Shown here one piece after another: positions 47,427 through 58,602 of a DNA stretch of 64,000 bases; the stretch's first letter is position 1, and every line of letters starts with the position of its first letter. The stretch is from Metridium senile. Taxonomy: Eukaryota; Cnidaria; Anthozoa; Actiniaria; Metridiidae. Under the pieces are notes generated by a model. It ran no database searches, was not told where the DNA came from, and saw nothing but the letters and a program-made list of their open reading frames with translations. The translations under genes were made by a program, and so were the position numbers. The stretch is taken from assembly GCA_949775045.1 (NCBI GenBank), contig OX459109.1, forward strand, positions 124,001-188,000. Reading direction: 5' to 3'.

Positions 47427-47690
47427 ATTACAGACATACACCTATTTCAAAAAGGTTGTCCAAGGCGATAGGTCATTCCAAGATACAAAGGAATTATAGG
47501 CATACACCTATTTCAAAAAGGTTGTCCAGGGCAATAGGTCATTCCAAGACAAAAAGGAATTTTAGGCATACACCTATTTCCAAAAGGTTGTCCGATGTAT
47601 GCTCATCATATCTCAACAATAAACTTGTAAGCACCTCGATTATTCATGTTTAGATGTGTACCCATAATTCCTTTCTTTCTTGGAATACAA
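47427..47690. repeat. Dispersed repeat array fused to a copy of the GPCR-cluster repeat
   Basis: Three plus-oriented units of the ACACCTATTTCAAAAAGG repeat are followed directly by a monomer of the 33.6-35.0 kb family (ATATCTCAACAATAA, GTAAGCACCTCGATTATTC, TGTTTAGATGTG). The segment then resumes as CCATAATTCCTTTCTTTCTT from the first family. Confidence 0.9.
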
Positions 47691-47819
47691 AGGACTACAA
47701 TCTGTAAAGTTTAACCAATCCATAAATCATCCAAATATCCCTCATCAATAGTGTGACCTTATGTCGATAAAAAGGAACATTTTGTCCTGCTAGCTTCATT
47801 ATGTGATGTAAATAATTGC

Positions 47820-48165
47820 ATTTGGTCACGCTATTATGACGTCATGAAAAAGTCGCAATTTGTCACGCGCGCTTTATTGTATGACGTAATAAATGTATTT
47901 TGTCACGGTTCGTACGAATGACATGACGTTAATCATTTGGTCACGCTATTATGACGTCATTGATAAAGTCCCATTTTCTCCCGCGCGCGTCATTGTGTGA
48001 CGTACATAATTATAATTGGTCACGCTATTATGACGTCATTCATAAAGTCATTTTCTCCCGCGCGCGTCATTGTGTGACGTATATAATTCTAGTTTGTCAC
48101 GTTGAGACAATTAGTATATTTTCACTGGCGTGACTTGATTGTTTAATGACGTCATATATATAATA
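47820..48165. promoter_or_regulatory. Tandem CRE (TGACGTCA) array upstream of the acylated-repeat gene
   Basis: Perfect TGACGTCA palindromes occur at 47837-47844, 47952-47959, 48031-48038 and 48147-48154, with further TGACGTAA/TGACGTTA/TGACGTAC/TGACGTAT half-type sites between them. Three of the palindromes sit in GGTCACGCTATTATGACGTC, and CCCGCGCGCGTCATTGTG is repeated. The last CRE is followed by TATATATAATA, 65 bp before the proposed start codon. CRE palindromes bind CREB/ATF bZIP factors (family knowledge); use here is inferred. Confidence 0.6.
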
Positions 48166-48218
48166 ACATGGCGGTGATGTGACTGCAGTTGATTGGATGA
48201 ACAGCGATGAGCTAGTTG

Positions 48219-51200
48219 ATGGGTGTATGTTGCAGCAGACCAAAGAAAGATAGTGAGGTGAGACTTACTCACGAACAAGCTAATCATATACAAATACAGG
48301 GCAAGCCTCGACTCATTCAATACAGTCACTTCATTATATATGGTGGTTTTGTTCAATAACGTCAATATGATTGGCTGATTCGTGCGCCAAGAATACATAA
48401 GATAGCTGATAGTTTTGTTTGATAGCGTAGTGGATAGACGAAGGTCGCTACATTTTCTGCATTCAACCAATCAGTCCTCAACAAAAACGTGGGGGAGTGT
48501 TTATCATCACTTCATTCAGTCATTTATTCATCTATTCACTGAGTCATCCATTTATTTATGCATCCATCCATCCATTCATTCACTTTTTCATCCATTCATT
48601 CATCTATTTGTTCATTTATTTTTCATCCATTCATTCATCTATTTGTTCATTTATTTTTCATCCATTCATTCATCCATTCCTTCATTCATTCATTTGTTCA
48701 TCCATTTGTTCATCCATTCATTCATTCATAATTCACCTGTGTTTTGTAGAGAAAGAAAGACTACGAATCAAGTCTTTCGTGGCTGGTAAGTATAACAACA
48801 AGTTATAGTACTTGTATTGTAGTATACATAGTGATGTCGGTGATGATGATGTCGATGATAATAATGATGATGATGAAGATGATGATGACAATGGTGATGT
48901 TTAATAATCATGATGTTAATGATGGTGTTAATGATGGTGATGATGTTAATGATGGTGGTAATGATGATGTTAATGATGGTGTTAATGATGGTGATGATGT
49001 TAATGATGATGTTAATGATGGTGGTAATGATGGTGGTAATGATGATGTTAATGATGGTGGTAATGATGATGTTAATGATGATGATAATGATGATGGTAAT
49101 GATGGTGGTAATGATGGTGGTAATGATGATGTTAATGATGGTGGTAATGATGATGTTAATGATGATGTTAATGATGATGTTAATGATGATGTTAATGATG
49201 ATGTTAATGATGGTGGTAATGATGATGTTAATGATGATGGTAATGATGATGTATGATAATTTTAATGATGGTGTTATAACAACGATCTTATAGGACACAC
49301 CATCGACGTCATCTGCGAGCGACAAACAAGTCTCACCCATTGAAGAAGATTTAGGTGAAACTAGTAAGTATTGAATATTAGTTGATAATAATATAAATGG
49401 AAACTAGTGAGTAAACTAGTATAGGCTGCGTTGGTGTTTGATATAAACGATAGGTAATATAATACAAGTTGTAACACCGTAAAAGGGGGCTTTTTTTACT
49501 CCAACGAAAGGCTAAAGCTCGAAACGTCAGTAAAGTTAAGTCGACATTTTTTACGGTGTTACAAATTACATTTTATGACCAATCATTGATGTTAGATATT
49601 GTACTACACAATCCGCCATTTGGTTCGTAGAATGTTGGTTCAATCACGTGACCCTTATTACACAAGAACCCCATACACGACATCACCCTTTTTCCACAGC
49701 TTTGTGTTTAACAAAATAACTTAACAATAACGTAATAACTAACATGAATATACAAAATGACTATAAGAAGTCATTAAAACAATCTGGAAACAATGTTCAG
49801 TGTCCAATGTAGTTAATGTATATAATTATCAATGTGCTTAGTCTTTGTATCTACTTGGTGTCTTGATTTCTCTTCCTGATCTGGTTGTTACTGTTGATGA
49901 ACTCTGTTCTTTAGTTGGTGATAACGCTGTAGCTTCCTTAGCAATGGGCGTTTCTTGTGAGTGCATGCATTGTTTCTGTATTCTGTGTTGCACCATCACC
50001 TTGGGTGCTGTTTGTTGTTATAGGATTTGTAGTTGGTGTAGTATAAGTGCTCACACCCGGTGGCGCTGAGGAAGTCGCTGTCACCTTTATTGCGGTCCGG
50101 TTGATGAGATCGATCAAAATGACTCAATATGTCATCAACCACAACTTCAGTTGAGGGTATTCCAGCCATCATGGTGCTCATTGTTTTTTGGAACACTTCT
50201 GGGGCAGACTTTATGTAAAAGGGTAATCTTGTGAAACGGTACCTGCCAAACGGAGGGTTAAACGTACACAACTTGGAGCTGTCTTCGTCAAGCTTAATCT
50301 GCCAAAATCCTGATGTTGCATCTAATACACTAAACATTTTGGCATCGGCTCCTTCGGTTAAAACTTCCTCAATTGTTTTCATTGGGTAGTGTTCTCTCAT
50401 GATTGGATTATTGAGATCTTTGGGGTCAATGCAGATACGTATTTTACCTGTGTCTTTCTTTACAACTGTGACCATACTATTGACCCACTCTGTAGGTTCT
50501 GTTTGTTGTACAATGACTCCTAGGCTTTCCATCCTCTTTAATTCTTCCTTTATCTTATCTTTGAGGGCCAGTGGAACTTTGCGTGGTGGGTGTACGACTG
50601 GGTTTACACTTGGGTCGTTGCGGATCTGATGGTCTCCAGGAAGGCAGCCAAGACCTTGAAACAAATCAGGATACTCACAGAGGATTTCAGGTAGTTATTT
50701 GTCCTTGGTTGTTTGGTTAGGCTTTTCCTTGACCTTGTTGCTTTCATTGATGTTGTATACTCGTTGAATTAATCCGAGCTGCTTACAGGCTTTGCCTCCC
50801 AGGATTGTTACTGCGTCTGGCTCTATTATCTGGAACTGTAGTTAATGTTGTATACCTTTATACCTACAATTAAGAGTTAGTGTTCCCTTTGGATGTATAA
50901 TGTGGCGGGTTAGGGTTAGGGTTAGGTTAGGGTTAGGTTAGGCTTAGTTTAGGGTTAGGTTAGGGTTTGGTTAGGCTTAGTTTAGGGTTAGGTCAGGGTT
51001 AGGTTAGGGTTAGGGTATGACCTCAAACGTGATGTGGACTTTGTTAGTATATCTCTGATGTTGAGACTCTGACATGTATTAATAGACATTACACATGGCT
51101 CCTGTGTCGTATACATGACAATAATAATAATATCTTTATTTAACGAGAGTGACACTTTATCCTCAGATAATTTTCAAGTTGCTCTCATATACATGACAAT

Positions 51201-54200
51201 TGATATTATACATCGACACAGCCTATACTAATTTACTCGCTAGTTTCCATTGATGATAATATAGTATAATGATGGTGATTGTGATGATGATTATGTTGAT
51301 GATGATATAGATGATAACGAGTTTATGACGATGATGAATTTACTTATTATTATTATCATGATGATGTTGTTGGTACTGGCGATGATTGCAATGATGATAA
51401 TTCTTAATAAATGTGTTGGTGTAGATTATGATTTTTACCACATTTGATAATTTCCTCGCTTTCTGATTGGTCGAGAGCCGTGGTAAATAAGAGTATATAA
51501 CACGGTTACTATTTTCTTTCTAATTTTCTCGCTGATGCAAAACGCGAGCAGTAAAAATATTTTTAATGTGGTAAAAAACAAATTCACGTTGGTTTCTTGT
51601 GGTATGTCTTCTTAATTACCACGGTTGGCGCCATCTCACCGTCTAAATTGTTGTGCATGGATCCACAACAATTTAGACGATGAGATGGCGCCAACAACAA
51701 TACAATAAATTCTAGTAATGATGATAATAATATTCTCTTTCAAGGTTTCTCCTCCAAACCATCAACCAATTCAACATTAAGTATCATCATAAACGTAGAG
51801 CCGGCAGATGAAAACGACGAATCACCTTTGGAACTAACAGATATATCAACTACAATCACCAACTACAAAGAACCCCAATTACACCAAATACGGATTGAAC
51901 TTTTTCATAAGACTGAAATACAAGCTAGTAGAGAACTAGCAGCAAAATTATCTGATCGAATGAATACAGAATATCCCAAACAAGCTAAGGAGCGAAGAGA
52001 TGATTCTCGTGAGAGACAACGAAACAGACTAGCACCAGATAGATCATCTTATGAAAGAGATGATTCTAGTGTGAGACAACTTAACAGACTAGCACCAGAT
52101 AGATCATCGCATGAAAGAGATGATTCTAGTGTGAGACAACTTAACAGACTAGCACCAGATAGATCATCGCATGAAAGAGATGATTCTAGTGTGAGACAAC
52201 TTAACAGACTACCACCAGATAGATCATCTTATGAAAGAGATGATTCTAGTGTGAGACAACTTAACAGACTAGCACCAGATAGATCGTCGCGTGAAAAAGA
52301 AGCACGAAAAGACCACGCAGACAATCCTTACCACCACAAAGAACAATGGGTTGAGCGTCCGCATGAGAAGACAAGTCTAACTGAAAGAGGGATTCGCGAT
52401 AAACCCCATGGTACCTCCCGCCAGGAAAAAGAAACTAATAGGCAAGCCCAAGAGAAATGGGCTGACCCTACCAGCGAGAGAAGTAGGAGACTTCACACAG
52501 AATCCACTGAAAGATCTTCTGAAACCAATGGTGATGATACCAAGGAAGACTTACCAGATAGATCGATTGACCATAGACATGGCACAGGAAGAGATGCTAG
52601 ACAATTGGCACACGATCACAAAGAAGTTACAGACGGATCGGTTGAACGTGAGAAACAGAAGGACAACCAGAGATACACCAGAGATCAAAGATCGGTTGAA
52701 GTACGGCGGGGTAAGATCAATGACAGACACAGAGGAGTACGCGAGCAGGGATTCGCTGAACTTACTACTAAAGACCCTCAAAGGAAAGATAGAGCTTTTG
52801 AGCTTGAAATACAGAACGAAACACGTGAGTCTCATCGACCCCGTGGTAAAAACAAAGACACTCAAGGACAGTTATCTGACAAGGGTACTGAATGTACTCA
52901 AAGAAGACAAGCCAAAGACAAATGGCTCGAGGTAACTCGTAAGGCACGCAGAGATCATGATAGAAGATATATGGATGGATCAAATGAACAGGACAACAAT
53001 GATGTCTCTGAGAGGCAGAGTGGCCGTGAGAAAATGAAAGATACTTACAAAGAAACCACGGAAAGATCAAGCGAGAAAAACCACGAAAGCCGTAGAGAAT
53101 TCAGAGATAAATCGCTCGATCCTGTCCGCAAGGAAGACAAAGAAAAACGCAGACATTTCCCAAGAGGTTTGTCATCTCGAGAAGAAGACTACGCAGATCC
53201 ATCAAGTCGCCATACGATCATGAAAAAGAAAGACCATTCTGGAGAAGCTTATGGTAGATCTGATGACTTAAGTCATGCGCAGAGCAGAGAACCTCAACAA
53301 CCATTCAAAGACACATGGACAGACACAACTTATAATGTCCACCAAGAAAGTCCAAGTGAAGTTACATACATAGAACCTTTTGTCATAAACACGACGAGCG
53401 ATGAATCTGCTAAACAAACTCGCACGAAGAGGAAACAAGATCACAAACAAGCATCGAAGAAATCCCTTCAAAGCGCTCACGAAATCGAGAAGGAAGCCTG
53501 TTTAGATTCCTCTGTTGAAGTCATTGGAGATACTCAACAGAAGGACAAGGAGAACATCAAGGAAGTTACTGATCGATCGATTGCACTAGGTCACCAGAAG
53601 AATAAAGAAAGCCACCGAGACGATTCAGTTGAACATTTTTATAAGGTCACTAATGAATCTCAAAGAGACGTCAAAGCGACAGCATCTATTCAATCAACGA
53701 AAAGCAAAGAATCCCACGGTAAAAGTAAACATAGATGGCTGAGGCTTCCTCATAGGATAAAGAAACATTCACACGACAAGGAACGATCGATTGAGACAAG
53801 CAACAAGAACCAAGATATTGCAAAAGATGTCACCGTAAATTCAGGTCAACAAACTCCTGAGAAAGTGAAAGAACTACCCGACATTGAAGACACGGATGAA
53901 TCTGATGGATCTGTTCACGAAGACTTTGAAAGCGAATCCATTGATAAAACAAGCGAGCTTTCTCTTGAAAAACAGACAGAATCACAGAGCGAAGTGACAG
54001 AGAAATTCGTTGAATCAAAATCAAGGTGAGCAAGGTTGTGCTTGGTTCTCATAAGAATGAAGAGCTTTTTTACTCTTGCACTATTAGACTACATTGTTGC
54101 TTGTGTGTATTGAAGGAAAAAAATTGATTCTGATAATGACACTGATGATGACGGTGATCATACTTATGATGGTGATGATGATGATGATGAATGGATGGCG

Positions 54201-56025
54201 ATGATGATGATGGCACGCGTACGGTGATGATAATGATGGTGATGGTGTTGAGAAAGATGGGGATGGTGCTGATAATGATAATGATAATGATGATGATGGT
54301 GGTGGTGATAATGATAATGATGGTACTGATAACGATGGTGATGATAGTGATAATGATAATGATGGTGCTGATAACGATGGTGATGATAATGATGGTGATG
54401 GTGATGATGGCGATAATGATGGTGATGATAATGATGGTGATGATAATGATGGTGATGATAATGATAATGATGGCGATAATAATGATGATAATGGTGATGA
54501 TGATGGTGATGATGATGGTGATGATGATGATTGTCATAGTGATGATAACCAATAGTTAATCTTTTCTTTTAAGAATCGCCAAACACCCAAGCCAGCAAGG
54601 CTTAATGCTAAAGTTCCATTCAAAATGCAACACCAAGTGTGACGCCAAAGATGAAATAGTCGATGAAGTTGAAATCAGTGATGCATTGTCCAACATTACT
54701 AACATGACTCCAGTTCGTAGATTCTTTAAAGATGACATACCGGACAAAACAGGCTTTGAACCTAAACCTGAATCCAAAAAACGCAAGAAACATTTACCAA
54801 GGATCTTAGAGAACATTGATGGGACGATATTTGAAGAAGAAGAAGAAGAATTTGATTACGACGACGACAAGGAGGAGGGCGAGGAAGGAGAGGTTGAAAA
54901 GGAAGAAGATGGTTCGTCTTCAAGCGACGATGATAACTCAGGATCATTCTTCAAACTGTCAAGACACTTGAACAAAGTATTCAAGAAATACAACGTTGAA
55001 TCCTTCTACAAAGCTGAACCTAAACCAAAACATGTCATTGCTGACGACTTCTTCGAAGATTTTGAAATTCTAAAAGACGAGAGCAAATCTTTGAATATAT
55101 CAGAGAGTGATGAAGACATTTACAGAATCGACGAGTGGCTAAGCGATCTAAAGAACGAACCTAGTACATGGATATCACCTATCAAGCAGTCTTACTTTGA
55201 TATGGACGATGAGTTTAACACTGACTACAAGATGGATGCTAAGCCTGATCTATCGCAATCTCCCTCCCCAACCGGTTCATACTTTCACATGAATGAGGAG
55301 ATCGAGTCACGTATGGAGATATTGAGGCTAGAACATTCCTTGTCACACCTTAAGCTTGAAGAGATTTGCTCGTGTTGTGTGTACGACTTGCAGGACAGGA
55401 TAAACAAATGCATGTATGTCGCACCGATGGCTCCAAGACAATCGTACAAATCACCATACGGAAACGATTCTTACAGCGATATTACCAAACAGAAGAACAT
55501 CTCTCTACCATTGTCGAACTCAGTTACGTTAGAGCAGCAATCTTACTATCATAAGGAAGATGACATGGAGCTAACACCCACAGTTTCAAACAGTGGGTCG
55601 TACTTTGATATGCGAGAGGAGTTTGATAATTGTATGGAGATTTTAAGACTTGAGCAATCGCTATCGTTTATTAAACTCGAAGAAAGTTCTTCTTCTTCAA
55701 GTAATGACTCAAAATTATAAAGAACATCGTTACATACAATGATAGTGAACAACCAAACATCATTGTATTTACGTTATACCAGTTATTGGAATAACAACTT
55801 CTGAACGCTTTTTAATTGTCAGCCAAAACTGCGGCATTGTTATGGAATCACAACAATGGAGAAACATTAAAAGCCTGCGCATTAGATCTAGTTGAGTTAG
55901 CTCTGCAGTACCGAGACGAACGAACTATCGCAAATCACAAGCACGCCAAGAACAACCAGGACAACACAGCTGTAAAACAAAACAACAATGATTTCAATAA
56001 CAAAATAACTGCTTCATTTCACTGA
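48219..56025 (+). CDS. Large acylation-motif, charged-repeat protein (novel; 6 exons)
   Basis: Proposed exons: 48219-48257, 48750-48785, 49294-49363, 51745-54025, 54574-55700, 55823-56025 (TGA). All introns are GT-AG, phases agree, and the total is 3756 nt (1251 residues). It starts MGVCCSRPKKDSE, a consensus for N-myristoylation at Gly2 with adjacent Cys4/Cys5 for palmitoylation and a basic patch, so membrane anchoring is likely. The 2.3 kb exon encodes an extremely hydrophilic region rich in Arg, Lys, Glu, Asp, Ser and Gln with five 20-residue repeats (DDSSVRQLNRLAPDRSS). The next exon is acidic (poly-Glu/Asp near 54830-54940) and repeats a SYFxMxEE...MEILRLExSLS...KLEE motif. If the 55700 donor is not used, a stop at 55718-55720 ends the protein. 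Two short upstream ORFs precede the start (48169, 48197). I recognise no family; a scaffold or cytoskeletal-membrane role is only a guess. Confidence 0.72.
48510..48730. repeat. (ATTC)n low-complexity tract
   Basis: CATTCATTCATC and TTTATTTTTCATCC variants in the first intron of the charged-repeat gene, ending just before the 36 nt exon. Confidence 0.9.
48830..49275. repeat. 12 bp (GATGATGTTAAT / GATGGTGGTAAT) minisatellite
   Basis: GATGATGTTAATGATGGTGG-type units fill the second intron and stop just before exon 3. Open frames in four registers are artefacts. Confidence 0.97.
49430..49565. repeat. Dispersed repeat with ACACCGTAAAA and AAACGTCAG
   Basis: GGTGTTTGATATAAACGATA, GGTAATATAATACAAG and TAACACCGTAAAA mirror the sequence at about 21690-21760. 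An ACGAAAGG...GAAACGTCAG segment follows. Confidence 0.7.
49996..50840 (-). pseudogene. Decayed Ty3/gypsy-type retrotransposon pol fragment
   Basis: The minus strand encodes part of a reverse transcriptase: a proline-rich lead-in (VVHPPRKVPLALKDK), RICIDPKDLN, FSVLDATSGFWQIKLDE, FNPPFGRYRFTRLPF and a catalytic-loop remnant VVDDIL. Upstream is a protease-to-RT linker interrupted by an in-frame stop just before LPEILCEYPDLFQGL (about 50693). The fragment ends abruptly at about 49996-50060, without RNase H, integrase or LTRs. It lies antisense in the third intron of the charged-repeat gene and cannot be active. Confidence 0.9.
50911..51018. repeat. Interstitial telomere-like block (GGGTTAG)
   Basis: GGGTTAGGGTTAGGGTTAGG with GGTTAGGCTTAGTTTAGGG variants over about 108 bp, on the opposite strand orientation to the block at 11.5 kb. 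Confidence 0.9.
51240..51400. repeat. Degenerate GAT-rich tract
   Basis: GATGATAATATAG and GATGATGATATAGATGATAA variants upstream of the hairpin, in the third intron of the charged-repeat gene. Confidence 0.7.
51626..51694. repeat. Hairpin with about 30 bp nearly perfect stems
   Basis: TTGGCGCCATCTCACCGTCT / AGACGATGAGATGGCGCCAA stems, extended by AAATTGTTGT / ACAACAATTT around a GCATGGATCC loop. Located about 50 bp before the acceptor of the 2.3 kb exon, so it could fold in pre-mRNA. Confidence 0.85.
51996..52295. repeat. 60 bp coding repeat, 5 copies
   Basis: Five in-frame copies (51996, 52056, 52116, 52176, 52236) of a 60 bp unit encoding RDDSSVRQLNRLAPDRSS plus two residues. Copies 2-5 are nearly identical at DNA level, which implies recent expansion or homogenisation. 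Confidence 0.95.
54135..54545. repeat. (GATGGT/GATAAT)n array
   Basis: GATGGTGATGATAATGATGG variants fill the fourth intron of the charged-repeat gene up to about 28 bp before the next acceptor. Confidence 0.96.
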
Positions 56026-56099
56026 ATGCTATTAAAGATTTCATAAAATATGCCCAATAGTCAAAATACTAAATAATACATTTCAAAATTGATTAATTT

Positions 56100-58375
56100 G
56101 ACGAAGTTTGATGGACTATAGCCCATGCAAAACGCTAAAAAATGCTTAAAAATAACGCTTTTTGATGGACTATAGCCCATGCAAAACGCTGAAAATGCGC
56201 AAAAACGACGATTTTTGATGGACTATAGCCCATGCAAAATGCTCAAAAATGCGCAAAAACGAGGATTTTTGATGGACTATAGCCCATGCAAAACGCTGAA
56301 AAATGCTGACAAATGACGATTTTTGATGGACTATAGCCCATGCAAAATGCTGAAAATGCGCAAAAACGGCGATTTTTGATGGACTATAGCCCATGCAAAA
56401 CGCTCAAAAATGATCAAAAATGACGATTTTTGATGGACTATAGCCCATGCAAAATCCTAAAAATGCGCAAAAACGACGATTTTGCATGGACTATAGCCCA
56501 TGCAAAACGCTAAAAAATGCTTAAAAATAACGCTTTTTGATGGACTATAGCCCATGCAAAACGCTGAAAATGCGCAAAAACGACGATTTTTGATGGACTA
56601 TAGCCCATGCAAAATGCTCAAAAATGCGCAAAAACGAGGATTTTTGATGGACTATATCCCATGCAAAACGCTGAAAAATGCTGACAAATGACGCTTTTTG
56701 ATGGACTATATAGCCCATGCAAAATCCTAAAAATGCGCAAAAACGACGATTTTGCATGGACTATAGCCCATGCAAAACGCTAAAAAATGCTTAAAAATAA
56801 CGCTTTTTGATGGACTATAGCCCATGCAAAACGCTGAAAATGCGCAAAAACGACGATTTTTGATGGACTATAGCCCATGCAAAATGCTCAAAAATGCGCA
56901 AAAACGAGGATTTTTGATGGACTATAGCCCATGCAAAACGCTGAAAAATGCTGACAAATGACGATTTTTGATGGACTATAGCCCATGCAAAATTCTAAAA
57001 ATGCGCAAAAACGACGATTTTGCATAGACTATAGCCCATGCAAAACGCTAAAAAATGCTTAAAAATAACGCTTTTTGATGGACTATAGCCCATGCAAAAT
57101 GCTGAAAATGCGCAAAAACGACGATTTTTGATGGACTATAGCCCATGCAAAACGCTCAAAAATGATCAAAAATGACGATTTTTGATGGACTATAGCCCAT
57201 GCAAAATTCTAAAAATGCGCAAAAACGACGATTTTTGATGGACTATAGCCCATGGAAAATTCTAAAAATGCGCAAAAACGACGATTTTGCATGGACTATA
57301 GCCCATGCAAAACGCTAAAAAATGCTTAAAAATAACGCTTTTTGATGGACTATAGCCCATGCAAAATGCTGAAAATGCGCAAAAACGACGATTTTTGATG
57401 GACTATAGCCCATGCAAAACGCTCAAAAATGATCAAAAATGACGATTTTTGATGGACTATAGCCCATGCAAAATTCTAAAAATGCGCAAAAACGACGATT
57501 TTTGATGGACTATAGCCCATGGAAAATTCTAAAAATGCGCAAAAACGACGATTTTTGATGGACTATAGCCCATGCAAAACGCTGAAAAATGCTGACAAAT
57601 GACGATTTTTGATGGACTATAGCCCATGCAAAATGCTGAAAATGCGCAAAAACGACGATTTTTGATGGACTATAGCCCATGCAAAACGCTCAAAAATGAT
57701 CAAAAATGACGATTTTTGATGGACTATAGCCCATGCAAAATTCTAAAAATGCGCAAAAACGACGATTTTTGATGGACTATAGCCCATGGAAAATTCTAAA
57801 AATGCGCAAAAACGACGATTTTTGATGGACTATAGCCCATGCAAAACGCTCAAAAATGATCAAAAATGACGATTTTTGATGGACTATAGCCCATGCAAAA
57901 TTCTAAAAATGCGCAAAAACGACGATTTTGCATGGACTATAGCCCATGCAAAACGCTAAAAAATGCTTAAAAATAACGCTTTTTGATGGACTATAGCCCA
58001 TGCAAAATGCTGAAAATGCGCAAAAACGACGATTTTTGATGGACTATAGCCCATGCAAAACGCTCAAAAATGATCAAAAATGACGATTTTTGATGGACTA
58101 TAGCCCATGCAAAATTCTAAAAATGCGCAAAAACGACGATTTTTGATGGACTATAGCCCATGGAAAATTCTAAAAATGCGCAAAAACGACGATTTTTGAT
58201 GGACTATAGCCCATGCAAAACGCTCAAAAATGATCAAAAATGACGATTTTTGATGGACTATAGCCCATGCAAAATTCTAAAAATGCGCAAAAACGACGAT
58301 TTTTGATGGACTATAGCCCATGGAAAATTCTAAAAATGCGCAAAAACGACGATTTTTGATGGACTATAGCCCATG
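56100..58375. repeat. About 54 bp satellite with higher-order structure, about 40 copies
   Basis: Each unit carries GATGGACTATAGCCCATGCA and a variable half (AACGCTGAAAATGCGC, AACGCTCAAAAATGATC, ATTCTAAAAATGCGC, AACGCTAAAAAATGC and others). Variants recur in a set order of up to seven, giving a period of about 380 bp at the left end. The array begins about 75 bp after the stop codon of the charged-repeat gene and runs into the gap. Confidence 0.97.
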
Positions 58376-58575
58376 NNNNNNNNNNNNNNNNNNNNNNNNN
58401 NNNNNNNNNNNNNNNNNNNNNNNNNNNNNNNNNNNNNNNNNNNNNNNNNNNNNNNNNNNNNNNNNNNNNNNNNNNNNNNNNNNNNNNNNNNNNNNNNNNN
58501 NNNNNNNNNNNNNNNNNNNNNNNNNNNNNNNNNNNNNNNNNNNNNNNNNNNNNNNNNNNNNNNNNNNNNNNNNNN
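58376..58575. other. Assembly gap (200 N)
   Basis: Two hundred consecutive N. The round length suggests a placeholder; the satellite on its left is probably longer than shown. Confidence 0.99.
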
Positions 58576-58602
58576 GGTGTCACGCTTTGGGCAAGCTTGT
58601 TT

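Noticed and set aside
49996..50664. Possible intact retrotransposon gene
   Set aside because: The frame covers only part of the reverse transcriptase, has an upstream in-frame stop, and lacks RNase H, integrase and LTRs.
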